This document shows, piece after piece, positions 27,179-35,287 of a stretch of 64,000 nucleotides of DNA. Numbering within the stretch: the stretch's first letter is position 1; every line of letters starts with the position of its first letter. The position numbers were made by a program, and so were the translations under genes. The DNA comes from Rhizobium sophorae (GTDB lineage Bacteria; Pseudomonadota; Alphaproteobacteria; Rhizobiales; Rhizobiaceae): NCBI RefSeq assembly GCF_013087515.1, contig NZ_JABFCN010000022.1:62001-126000 (forward strand), given 5' to 3'. The notes under the pieces are model-generated. The model was not told the origin of the DNA. It saw only the letters and a program-made list of their open reading frames with translations, and did not search any database.

Positions 27179-27421
27179 ATGAAACAGATTCTTCTTGCCT
27201 GCACGCTTGCTGCTGCGTCCATCTTTTCCGCAATGCCGTCCCAGGCGGCAAGTGTGACCATCACCACGGATGATGCGCGCCCCACTTACCGTCATGCGGA
27301 ACGGCCCTATTACCGCCATCACATGAGGCCGCGCCACGTGGCCCAGGATTGTTTTACAAAGACGGAAAAAATCCGCCGTCACGGCCATACGGTCGTCAAG
27401 GAAACCCGAATCTGCCGATAA
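27179..27421 (+). CDS. Small exported His/Arg-rich protein
   Basis: An 80-residue protein with a signal peptide (MKQILLACTLAAASIFSAMP, cleavage near SQA-AS). The mature part is about 55 residues, rich in His, Arg and Tyr (YRHAERPYYRHHMRPRH), with two cysteines (CFTKTEK and a C-terminal ICR) that could form a disulfide. GAGAGGC lies upstream of the ATG. A perfect 16-bp terminator follows, so it is a single-gene transcript. No family is recognised; small periplasmic metal or anionic-polymer binding is only a thought. Confidence 0.72.
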   Translation: MKQILLACTLAAASIFSAMPSQAASVTITTDDARPTYRHAERPYYRHHMRPRHVAQDCFTKTEKIRRHGHTVVKETRICR

Positions 27422-27434
27422 GGCAATCCATGCA

Positions 27435-27473
27435 GGAAAAAGCCCGGCTGATCTTCCCAGCCGGGCTTTTTCC
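27435..27473 (+). terminator. Strong rho-independent terminator
   Basis: GGAAAAAGCCCGGCTG (27435-27450) and CAGCCGGGCTTTTTCC (27458-27473) form a perfect 16-bp stem with a 7-base loop, and the T-run lies inside the 3' arm. The A/T part makes it work in both directions, but it lies 14 bases after the small exported gene on the plus strand. Confidence 0.9.
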
Positions 27474-27540
27474 ATCTGATCTCGCCGATGAGGAACTTCG
27501 CCATATCCGCCGCGTTTATCGCGAAACAGGAGTATTCATC

Positions 27541-27693
27541 ATGCGTATCAAGATGACTCTTTTGGCAGTTGCCTATGTCGCCGTCAGCGCCGTCCTGCTC
27601 GCCATCGCCTACCAGCCGCAGGGGTCCGGCGCCGCGCAGAAAACGGATCGTCTGGCCGGCTCGTCCTTCCTCGTCGAACGCTTCGCCGGTTGA
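27541..27693 (+). CDS. 50-aa single-pass membrane protein
   Basis: A 50-residue product starting MRIKMTLLAVAYVAVSAVLL and continuing to a hydrophobic end near AIAY (about residue 24), then a short polar tail with KTDRLAGSSFLVERF. AGGAG lies 7 bases before the ATG. It could be a membrane-anchored peptide or a poorly cleaved secreted one. The function is unknown. The ribosome site supports it as a real gene. Confidence 0.62.
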   Translation: MRIKMTLLAVAYVAVSAVLLAIAYQPQGSGAAQKTDRLAGSSFLVERFAG

Positions 27694-27765
27694 TCGGCTT
27701 ATAGGCGGTGCTGTGGAAATAGTCCTCGCCCGGCAGGGGCCGGGCTCGGAGCCGCCCGCCGTTGG

Positions 27766-28056
27766 TTAATGCGTGCCGTCGAGCGACGACCCGCCAAGCA
27801 GGATCCGGTTCTGCACCGCATGCACGCCCTCGACCGCCTTGGCGACCGCGGTTGCCCGCCCGATTTCGCCCACCGTGGCAACGGTGCCGCTCAGCACGAT
27901 CTGATCGTTCTCCATCGTCACCTCGACATCGGACGCATCGATGCCGCCGGCAATCGCCAGCGCATTGGCAACGGCCGCTTCGACCGCCGCACGATTGGCG
28001 ATCTCTATTTCCATCTCGGGTTCGAGCCCGTGAAATGTCTGCTCCTTGAAAACCAT
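27766..28056 (-). CDS. BON-domain protein
   Basis: A 96-residue protein built of one BON domain: IANRAAVEAAVANALAIAGG, then ASDVEVTMENDQIVLSGTVAT and AVAKAVEGVHAVQNRI. BON domains bind phospholipid or other surfaces and usually sit in exported proteins, but no signal peptide is present here, so this one may act in the cytosol. GGAGG lies 9 bases before the ATG at 28056, which is preferred to an upstream start at 28116. It follows the exported orphan gene at 28120 on the same strand. Confidence 0.8.
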   Translation of the reverse strand: MVFKEQTFHGLEPEMEIEIANRAAVEAAVANALAIAGGIDASDVEVTMENDQIVLSGTVATVGEIGRATAVAKAVEGVHAVQNRILLGGSSLDGTH

Positions 28057-28119
28057 GATCCGTTCCTCCGTGAAAACCTCGTAGGAAACGCTGATCGGCG
28101 GACTTTGGTTCAGCACCCG

Positions 28120-28770
28120 CTACCAGTTGACGCGATAGCGGAGATTGACGCTGCCCGCCTCACCTCCGGAAAATGGATTGCTCACCGACGCATCGAGATT
28201 GAGGTTCGGCAGAATGGTCTGGCTGACCCCAACCGTGCTCGAGAAGTCGCCGCTGGCATTGCTGATGCCTGTCCCTGCCGAAAGCGAGGTTCCTGTCCAG
28301 GGATGGATCAGCTTCAGGGCCTGCGATGCCGTCACCGAAGCCTGCCGGGCCTCGACCGCGTCGTATTGGACACTGATGGACCGGCTCGATTGCATGTCGA
28401 GCGAATCGGAGAGTATCCAGCTGCGCGAGCGGCTGAGGGTCAGCGCGCCGCTGCCGCGCAGCGTATCGACGTTGACGCTGGCACCCTGTTGTGACCGGCC
28501 GGCCGGGGTCACGTTCGTCCTGGTAATCCTGCCCCAAAGCATTGCCTGTTCGGAATCGGGCAGCAGCGCTCCGCCTTTGGTCGAGGCCAGCGCGATGTCG
28601 GCGCCAGCGCTCGTTTCCCATTCCGCCGGCAGGCGGAAACCCACCGTCGCCTTGTAGGACCGGTCCGAAAGCTTGGCCGGCGACCAGATCAGCAGGTCGT
28701 CCGCGTTCGCTGCGGCCGTGAGCGACAGCAGGATGGCGAAAAGGGTGCATGCTAATTTGAATGTCGTCAT
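28120..28770 (-). CDS. Exported beta-rich protein of unknown function
   Basis: A 216-residue protein with a signal peptide (MTTFKLACTLFAILLSLTAA, cleavage near ANA-DD). The mature part alternates short beta-prone segments and ends in a series of likely amphipathic strands: TGTSLSAGTGISNASGDFSS, VGVSQTILPNLNLDASV, and a final SVNLRYRVNW whose last residue is aromatic. That end resembles an outer-membrane strand, so a small barrel or porin-like fold is possible. No known family is recognised. An upstream extension of 41 residues is open but less likely. It may be co-transcribed with the BON gene. Confidence 0.65.
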   Translation of the reverse strand: MTTFKLACTLFAILLSLTAAANADDLLIWSPAKLSDRSYKATVGFRLPAEWETSAGADIALASTKGGALLPDSEQAMLWGRITRTNVTPAGRSQQGASVNVDTLRGSGALTLSRSRSWILSDSLDMQSSRSISVQYDAVEARQASVTASQALKLIHPWTGTSLSAGTGISNASGDFSSTVGVSQTILPNLNLDASVSNPFSGGEAGSVNLRYRVNW

Positions 28771-29149
28771 GAAGTTCAGAACGTTTTGACCTGTCACAGG
28801 GCTGCGGCACGGAGTCGACGCAGCAGCGCATATGAAAGCGTTCGCAACGAACGCAATGAGGGATCGCGGCCATGCAGCCCATCCCGGTTTCATCCTCGAT
28901 TTAATGTATGGCCCACAAGGCCGGCGGCAACGAGTGCCTTTTCTTCATGGACGCCGCGGCGCCCGACTTGCCATGCGGCCGTTACCGGCCGCGTCGGAAC
29001 CGAATCCGCCAGCAATGTTAGAAGGATCACATCTACCTGCGGCTCTGTAAACCCCTCAGTGGTTGAAATCTGCTGCACCGCACACTTGCCGCCCCCTCCA
29101 AAGCCTAGTAGAGCCTGAGCCTACGAGAGAAATTTTCGCGAAATTCCAC
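28771..29149. other. 379-bp gap before dxr
   Basis: It separates two divergent genes and should hold both promoters. A short palindrome GCGTTCG-CAA-CGAACGC is at 28838-28854, and TTTCGCGAAA lies just before the dxr start. No gene with a ribosome site was found. Confidence 0.45.
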
Positions 29150-30340
29150 ATGATGACCGGCAAAAGCGCGCCGCGGCGCCTCAGCATCTTCGGTTCGACG
29201 GGTTCGATCGGCCAGAATACACTCAATGTCGTCGATCACCTGGGCGGACGGGAGAACTTCGAAATCTCCGTGCTGACAGGCAACGGCAATGTCGAATTGC
29301 TGGCCCGGCAGGCGAAATTATCAGGCGCGCGGCTGGCGGTGACCGCAAACGACCGCCATTACGAATCACTGAAGAGCGCACTTTCGGGCACGGGCATCGC
29401 GGTCGCTTCGGGAAAATCCGGCCTGATGGAAGCCGCCGACCGCGAAGCCGACTGGGTGATGGCGGCAATCGTCGGCACTGCGGGCTTGGCACCGACCCTT
29501 GCCGCCGCCCGCCGCGGCGCCGATATCGCCCTTGCCAACAAGGAATGCCTGGTATCGGCCGGCGATCTCTTCATCGCAGCGATCCGCGAAGGCGGCGGCA
29601 AGCTGCTTCCGGTCGACAGCGAACACAACGCGATTTTCCAGGTGCTGGAAGAGAGCCAGCGCCACGCCGTCGAGCGGGTTATCCTGACGGCGTCCGGTGG
29701 TCCCTTCCGCACCGCCTCGCTGCGTGACATGGCGGATGTGACGGTGGAAACCGCGCGCGCCCACCCGAACTGGTCGATGGGCTTGAAGATCTCGATCGAC
29801 AGCGCCTCGATGTTCAACAAAGCGCTGGAGATGATCGAAGCCCGGCACCTTTTCAGCCTCAGACCCGAACAAATCGAGGTCATCTTCCATCCGCAATCGA
29901 TCATCCACTCCATGGTCGGCTATTCCGATGGGTCGGTGCTGGCGCAGCTCGGCGCGCCCGACATGCGCACCGCCATTGGTTATGCCCTGTCCTTTCCGCG
30001 CCGGTCGAACCTGCCGGTCGAGCGGCTGGATTTTGCCAAGCTCGCCAGGCTGGATTTCGAGGCGCCGGATGAGGTGCGGTTTCCGGCGCTGCGGCTCGCA
30101 CGCCTCGCGATGACCCGCGGCGGTGTTCAAGGCGCGGTGCTGAACGGCGCCAAGGAAGTCGCGCTCGAAGCTTTCATCGAAGGGCGGCTGTCTTTCCTCG
30201 CCATGGCCGAGGTCACCGAAAGGGTCATGGACGATCTGGCCGGCCTGCCGCCGGCTGCCGCCATGGACGATGTCTTCGCCGCCGACAGGGAAGCCCGGCA
30301 AAGGGCGGCGGAGCTCATGACACTAGCGATCGCCGAGTGA
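29150..30340 (+). CDS. dxr: 1-deoxy-D-xylulose 5-phosphate reductoisomerase
   Basis: A 396-residue NADPH-dependent enzyme of the methylerythritol phosphate (isoprenoid) pathway. The N-terminal Rossmann motif is SIFGSTGSIGQNTLNVV (about residues 13-29). ANKECLVSAG and the metal site LLPVDSEHNAIFQ are in the middle, followed by the active-site run LTASGGPFR and HPNWSMGLKISIDSASMFNK, here cut into parts. The flexible loop with HPQSIIHSM is present. The start is one of two adjacent ATGs at 29150. It stands alone between divergent and convergent neighbours rather than in a uppS-cdsA cluster. Confidence 0.96.
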   Translation: MMTGKSAPRRLSIFGSTGSIGQNTLNVVDHLGGRENFEISVLTGNGNVELLARQAKLSGARLAVTANDRHYESLKSALSGTGIAVASGKSGLMEAADREADWVMAAIVGTAGLAPTLAAARRGADIALANKECLVSAGDLFIAAIREGGGKLLPVDSEHNAIFQVLEESQRHAVERVILTASGGPFRTASLRDMADVTVETARAHPNWSMGLKISIDSASMFNKALEMIEARHLFSLRPEQIEVIFHPQSIIHSMVGYSDGSVLAQLGAPDMRTAIGYALSFPRRSNLPVERLDFAKLARLDFEAPDEVRFPALRLARLAMTRGGVQGAVLNGAKEVALEAFIEGRLSFLAMAEVTERVMDDLAGLPPAAAMDDVFAADREARQRAAELMTLAIAE

Positions 30341-30395
30341 AGTTCAGACGGGCCGATCGCCGAGTGGTCGCCCGCCTTGGTCCTAACGACCGCTA

Positions 30396-31481
30396 TTAGC
30401 GCAACCGGTTCCCGCCCTCGTCGAACAATCTGCAATCCAACGGCTCAAACAACAGGCTCACCTGCTCGCCCGCCGCAATACTGATCGGTGACCGATGCTC
30501 GACGGTCAGCGACTGGCTATCGGCAAGCTGGCAATAGAGATATTGCGTTCCTCCGAGATATTCCGAAAAATCGACCCTGGCCGTCAGCCTGCCCGATAGG
30601 TCGGATGCCACCTTCAGATGCTCCGGCCGCAGACCGAGCGTCACCGCGCCACCAACCAGCCTGTTTGCCGGCGGCAGGCCGCTTTCGATGGGCCGGCCGG
30701 CGACTTCGACCAGGCCGCCCTCACCCCAACGGGCATTGAGCAGGTTCATCCTCGGCGAGCCGATGAAGCCCGCCACGAAGGTATTGGAGGGATTCTCGTA
30801 GATCTCCCGCGGCGTTCCCGCCTGTTCGACGCGGCCGTCGCGCAGCACGACGATCTTGTCGGCAAGCGTCATCGCTTCCGTCTGGTCGTGCGTGACATAG
30901 ATCATCGTGTTGCCGAGTTCGCGATGGAGGCGGGCGATCTCGATACGCATCGAAACGCGCAGTTCCGCATCGAGATTGGATAGCGGTTCGTCGAACAGGA
31001 AGACATCGGGCTTGCGCACGATCGCCCGGCCGATCGCCACACGCTGCCGCTGGCCACCTGAAAGCTGTCCCGGCCGCCGGTCGAGAAGATGGTCGATTTT
31101 CAGGATCGCGGAAGCGGCCTTGACGCGGGTCTCTATCTCTGCGGCATTCGTGCGCGCCATCTTCAAGCCGAAGGCCAGATTGTCGCGCACGCTCATATGC
31201 GGATAGAGCGCGTAGGACTGGAAGACCATGGCGATACCGCGCTCGGATGGATCGAGATCGGTGACAACACGTCCCTTGATCTCGACCTCCCCGTCGGTCA
31301 CGTCTTCCAGGCCCGCGATCATGCGCAGAAGCGTCGATTTTCCGCAGCCGGAAGGGCCGACGAAGACGACGAATTCACCCTCCGCGATCGTCAGGTCGAT
31401 CCCGTGGACCACCTGCAGATTGCCATAGCTTTTTCGCACGTCCTGGAGCACGACGCTCTTGTTAGCCATACCGTTCGTCAT
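30396..31481 (-). CDS. Sugar ABC transporter ATPase (MalK/UgpC type)
   Basis: A 361-residue ATP-binding subunit of a carbohydrate importer. Walker A is GPSGCGKST, the signature LSGGQRQR and Walker B VFLFDEPLSNLD; the switch histidine is in YVTHDQTEAM. A C-terminal TOBE regulatory domain (about residues 240-360) is typical of CUT1 transporters. A TTG at 31487 and ATGs at 31481 and 31469 are possible starts; 31481 is chosen for its GGGG. It is the last gene of the minus-strand operon lacI-SBP-MalF-MalG-GH127-ATPase, 12 bases after the glycosidase. Confidence 0.93.
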   Translation of the reverse strand: MTNGMANKSVVLQDVRKSYGNLQVVHGIDLTIAEGEFVVFVGPSGCGKSTLLRMIAGLEDVTDGEVEIKGRVVTDLDPSERGIAMVFQSYALYPHMSVRDNLAFGLKMARTNAAEIETRVKAASAILKIDHLLDRRPGQLSGGQRQRVAIGRAIVRKPDVFLFDEPLSNLDAELRVSMRIEIARLHRELGNTMIYVTHDQTEAMTLADKIVVLRDGRVEQAGTPREIYENPSNTFVAGFIGSPRMNLLNARWGEGGLVEVAGRPIESGLPPANRLVGGAVTLGLRPEHLKVASDLSGRLTARVDFSEYLGGTQYLYCQLADSQSLTVEHRSPISIAAGEQVSLLFEPLDCRLFDEGGNRLR

Positions 31482-31492
31482 CCCCAAAAGAC

Positions 31493-33415
31493 CTACTTGT
31501 CCGACTGGACCCAGACGAGCATCTCTCCGGGCGCGCGGTTGTCCCAGAGATGATAGGGCACGAAACGCGCGTTGGCGACCTGCCTTTCGGCCGGCGCCTT
31601 GCGGTAGAGCGGTGTTCCCCAGTTCGATGTTTCCTCGCGCTCGACCTGGAGATCGAGGGCGACGGCATCATTGAGGTCCTTCAGCACGACGGTCTCGGCT
31701 GTGGAGAGCTCACGCGGCAGGACGATGGCGTTGAGGTCGTCGCCATTGTCCGTGGTTTCGACGCAATAGACCAGCGGGCCGCGCATCAAGGCGACGCGCC
31801 CGGCGTCCTGGCGCACCTTCGGATTGGCATATTGCGGCCGAAGCGCCAGCGGCAGGTAGAGGGCAACACGATCGCTCGCGGCCCAGTCGCGATCGATCCT
31901 GACATATCCGTCGCGCATATTGGCGTTGAGATCGAGCATCTCTCCATTGATGCTGAGGATTGCGCCTTCGGCCCAGTCCGGAATGCGCAGCGACAGCGCA
32001 AAGCGCGCCGGTTTTTCCAGCCTGGTGGTAAAGGCGACGGCACCGTCCCACGGATAATTGGTGGTCTGTTCGAGTTCGACCTCGGCGCCGTTGGCAAGCT
32101 TCAGCCGCGCGGTGCTCTCGCCATAGAGGTGCACGGCGATCTCGTTATCCGAAACGGCGTACATGTAGGAGCCGATCGAAGTCACCAGCCGGGCGATATT
32201 CGGCGGGCAGCAAGGGCAATGGTGCCACTTCCACCGGTGGTGCTTGCCGGCACTTTCAAGCGGGTTGTCATAGAAGAAGGTCTTGCCGTCTGTGGACAGC
32301 CCCGGCAGCGCGCCATTGTAAAGCGCCTGTTCCATGATGTCGGCATAGCGCCGATCCGGCCCTCGTCCGAGCATGCGGCTCGCCCAGAACACCAGGCCGA
32401 CCGAGGCGCAGGTCTCCGCATAGGCGGTATCGTTCGGCAGATCGAAGTAATCGGTAAAGCCCTCGTTGGAGGCCGCCGGCCCGATGCCACCGGTGATGTA
32501 CATCTGCTTGGTGGTCAGATCGTCCCAGAGCGTTTCCAGCGCTGCCGTCAGGCTATCGTCCTTGTATTCGGTGGCGATGTCGGCCATGCCCGAATAGAGA
32601 TACATGGCGCGTACCGCGTGGCCGACCACCTTTGTCTGCGCGCGCACCGGCTGGTGCGCCTGCGCATATTCATAGGTCTTCTGGTGGTATTCGGAGACAT
32701 CGCGGCCGTCGCGGCTTGCTTCCGCCGTGAAGAAATGCGGTTCGGTGCCGCGTTCATCGATGAAGTATTTCGACAGCTCGAGATATTTCTTCTCGCCGGT
32801 CACGCGGGCGAGCTTGACCAGCGCCAGCTCAACTTCCTCATGGCCGCAATAGCCCGGGATCTGGCCTTCGCCATGGCCGAAAATTTTGATCATGTAATCG
32901 GCATAGCGGCTCATGATATCGAGCAGCTTGCGTTTGCCGGTCGCCTGATAATAAGCGACCGCGGCTTCCATCAGATGGCCGGCGCAATAGAGCTCGTGAT
33001 GGTCGCGCAGATTGGTCCAGCGGCGGTTCGGCTCCACGCGCTGGAACCAGGCGTTCAGATAGCCGTCGTCGCCCTGCAGCTTCTCATACATATCGATGAT
33101 CTCGTCGGCGCGCGCCTCCAGCTTCGGGTTCGGCCGGCGATAGAGCGAATAGGCGATGGTTTCGATCGACTTGCCGAGGTCGGAATCCCAGAACATCTGC
33201 GTCGTCCCGCCCCATGGCTGAATGGGAATGACGACCCCCGGGCTCGGCTGGCTGACATCGATCGCCTTGAGCATGCCAGCCTCGACGCAGCGGTCGAGCA
33301 GGGTCTCGGCAGTGGAATTGCAGACGGCGTCCTGCCATTTGCCCCAGAAGCCGCCGAGCTCCACATCGGGAACGGCGACGGGACGAAACTGGCGGTCATT
33401 GCTTGGTTTGGTCAT
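31493..33415 (-). CDS. Glycoside hydrolase family 127 (beta-L-arabinofuranosidase-like)
   Basis: A 640-residue cytosolic enzyme. The N-terminal alpha/alpha barrel covers about residues 30-430 and is followed by two beta domains. The GH127 hallmark KWHHCPCCPPNIARL (about residues 390-405) supplies the zinc ligands and the cysteine nucleophile of this unusual glycosidase family. The conserved acid lies in the upstream barrel. Characterised members release beta-L-arabinofuranose from plant glycans, so arabinose-containing oligosaccharides from root or pectic material are the likely substrate. No signal peptide is present, in keeping with uptake by the adjoining ABC transporter before cleavage. 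Confidence 0.92.
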   Translation of the reverse strand: MTKPSNDRQFRPVAVPDVELGGFWGKWQDAVCNSTAETLLDRCVEAGMLKAIDVSQPSPGVVIPIQPWGGTTQMFWDSDLGKSIETIAYSLYRRPNPKLEARADEIIDMYEKLQGDDGYLNAWFQRVEPNRRWTNLRDHHELYCAGHLMEAAVAYYQATGKRKLLDIMSRYADYMIKIFGHGEGQIPGYCGHEEVELALVKLARVTGEKKYLELSKYFIDERGTEPHFFTAEASRDGRDVSEYHQKTYEYAQAHQPVRAQTKVVGHAVRAMYLYSGMADIATEYKDDSLTAALETLWDDLTTKQMYITGGIGPAASNEGFTDYFDLPNDTAYAETCASVGLVFWASRMLGRGPDRRYADIMEQALYNGALPGLSTDGKTFFYDNPLESAGKHHRWKWHHCPCCPPNIARLVTSIGSYMYAVSDNEIAVHLYGESTARLKLANGAEVELEQTTNYPWDGAVAFTTRLEKPARFALSLRIPDWAEGAILSINGEMLDLNANMRDGYVRIDRDWAASDRVALYLPLALRPQYANPKVRQDAGRVALMRGPLVYCVETTDNGDDLNAIVLPRELSTAETVVLKDLNDAVALDLQVEREETSNWGTPLYRKAPAERQVANARFVPYHLWDNRAPGEMLVWVQSDK

Positions 33416-33434
33416 GGGCTCTACCTTCTTGGGA

Positions 33435-34298
33435 TCATTTCACGGCGCCGGCCATCAGCCCGCGCATGTAGTAGCGTTGCAGGAGCAGGAAGACGATCAG
33501 GCAGGGGATCGTCATGACGACGACACCGGCCTGGACCGCTCCCCAGTTGATGGCGCCGAGCCGTCCGGCGCGAACCGCCGTCATCAGCACCGGCAAAGTA
33601 TATTTCTCATTGCTGGAGAGCAGCACGAGTGCGGCGAGAAACTCGTTCCAGGCATTGAGGAAGGCAAAGATCGCCACCGTCGCGACGCCGGGAAGCACCA
33701 GCGGCAGAAGAACCCGGACCAAGAGCCTGAGGTCGCGCGCGCCGTCAATGCGCGCGGCCTCTTCGATCTCCTTCGGCACGGCGTCGAAAGCGTTGCGCAT
33801 CATGAACACCGAGAAAGGCAGTTGCAGCGTCACATAGACGAGCGTCAGCCCAAGCAGCGAATTGTTGAGGCCGAGTTTTGCCAGGATGATGAAGAGCGGC
33901 GTCAGGATCGACTGGAACGGGATCATTAGCGTCGCGATGATCAGCACGAAAAGCGCATTCTTCATCGGAAACCGATAGCGTGAGAAGCCGTAACCGGCGA
34001 GCAGGCTGACGGCGACGGTGAGCACCACGGTGGCGACCGAAACGAACAGCGAATTGATCATGTGCCGCCAGATGCCGGCGCCGAACGTATCGAGCAGTGC
34101 GTAGGAATCAATGCTGACGCCTGAGGTCGGCCATGGCGGCAATGGCGGCAGGCTGGCCTCCGTGCCATGCCGGAAGGACGACAACAACGTGATCACGAAG
34201 GGGGCGAGAAAGAAGATCGAGATAGCGATGCCGGTCAGGTGATAGGCCGACTTCGTCCGGATGGCCTTGCGCGCGCGGCGCTCCCTTGAGGTGGTCAT
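33435..34298 (-). CDS. Sugar ABC transporter permease (MalG type)
   Basis: A 287-residue inner-membrane protein with six hydrophobic segments. The cytoplasmic EAA loop is EEAARIDGARDLRLLVRVLLPL (here within residues 190-215), which docks on the ATPase. The N-terminus is basic. Its ATG overlaps the stop of the MalF-type gene by four bases (ATGA), so the two permeases are made in equal amounts. It lies 19 bases before the GH127 gene. Confidence 0.93.
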   Translation of the reverse strand: MTTSRERRARKAIRTKSAYHLTGIAISIFFLAPFVITLLSSFRHGTEASLPPLPPWPTSGVSIDSYALLDTFGAGIWRHMINSLFVSVATVVLTVAVSLLAGYGFSRYRFPMKNALFVLIIATLMIPFQSILTPLFIILAKLGLNNSLLGLTLVYVTLQLPFSVFMMRNAFDAVPKEIEEAARIDGARDLRLLVRVLLPLVLPGVATVAIFAFLNAWNEFLAALVLLSSNEKYTLPVLMTAVRAGRLGAINWGAVQAGVVVMTIPCLIVFLLLQRYYMRGLMAGAVK

Positions 34299-35212
34299 GG
34301 ACGCTCCTCCCCGACGCGAAGCAGCCAGAGCTGTACGATGCTGATCGCCATTAGGATGGCGAGAAGCACGATCGACAGCGCTGCGCCATAACCGAGATTG
34401 AACGACACGAACGACTGATTGAAGATGTAGTAGACCACCGAGATCATCTTGTTCTGCGGTCCGCCTGACGTCATGATGTAGAACTGGTCGAAAGCGAGGA
34501 TCGAACCGGTGACGGAGACGATCAGCGCCAGTGCGATCGTCTTGCGCATCAGCGGCAGCGTCAGGTGCCGGAAACGCTGCCAGCGGCCGGCGCCGTCGAT
34601 GCGGGCGGCCTCCGTCAGCTCGGACGGAATGGCCTGAAGCCCGGTCAAAAGAATGATCATCGTAAAGCCGGCGATCTTCCAGACGACCATCACCACGATC
34701 GTCAGAAAGGCGGTGTCGAAGGTCGCAAGAAGATTGGGGCTCTTTTCGACGAGGCCGAGCGCCTTCAAGGCCGGGCCGATGAAGCCGCTATCGACATTCG
34801 CGAGCCAGACCCAAAGCAGGGAGGCGGTAGCAAGGCCGACGACGACGGGCAGGAAGATGATCGTCCGGTAGGCGCCGACGAACTGCCGTTCCTTTTCGAC
34901 GAAGATTGCCAGCGGAAAGGCGATCGCGAAGATCGCGATGGTGACGATTACGGTGTAATAGGCCGTGAAATTCAGCGCCGTCATGAAACGGGTGTCGTTG
35001 GCCATGCGAAAATAATTGTTGAAGCCGATCCAGCGGGACGCCCCCATCAGCGGCCAGTTATGCAGGCTCATCCATCCGGTGAAGAGAACCGGCATGATGA
35101 AGAAGACGATGACCAGCGCCATGGCCGGCGCGATGTAGACGAGGCCACGCCAGTTCGATCTGCGCCGTCGCCTGCGCCGAGGCAATAGAATCTCTGAACC
35201 GGAACCGGTCAT
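34295..35212 (-). CDS. Sugar ABC transporter permease (MalF type)
   Basis: A 305-residue inner-membrane protein with about six hydrophobic segments and the EAA loop TEAARIDGAGRWQRFRHLTLP near residue 200. The cytoplasmic N-terminus is strongly basic, with a run of arginines (RRRRRRR). Two ATGs are possible; the one at 35212 has GGAG eight bases upstream, whereas 35227 has no clear site. It is the partner of the MalG-type permease and follows the binding-protein gene after a 76-base gap that carries a hairpin. Confidence 0.92.
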   Translation of the reverse strand: MTGSGSEILLPRRRRRRRSNWRGLVYIAPAMALVIVFFIMPVLFTGWMSLHNWPLMGASRWIGFNNYFRMANDTRFMTALNFTAYYTVIVTIAIFAIAFPLAIFVEKERQFVGAYRTIIFLPVVVGLATASLLWVWLANVDSGFIGPALKALGLVEKSPNLLATFDTAFLTIVVMVVWKIAGFTMIILLTGLQAIPSELTEAARIDGAGRWQRFRHLTLPLMRKTIALALIVSVTGSILAFDQFYIMTSGGPQNKMISVVYYIFNQSFVSFNLGYGAALSIVLLAILMAISIVQLWLLRVGEERP

Positions 35213-35263
35213 CAAAACGCTCCGCATCTGTCGAGTGGGATTGGCCGGGAAGCTGCCACCGCT

Positions 35264-35281
35264 CCCCGGCCGCGGCCGGGG
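35264..35281 (-). promoter_or_regulatory. Intercistronic hairpin after the sugar-binding protein gene
   Basis: CCCCGGCC (35264-35271) and GGCCGGGG (35274-35281) form a very stable GC-only hairpin between the binding-protein stop and the permease start. There is no T-run. It probably protects the upstream mRNA and tapers expression of the downstream genes. Confidence 0.5.
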
Positions 35282-35287
35282 GAGAGT

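Noticed and set aside
31550..33517. A 655-codon plus-strand open frame opposite GH127
   Set aside because: It is the complement of a well-supported glycosidase with its catalytic CPCC motif; no independent evidence of coding.
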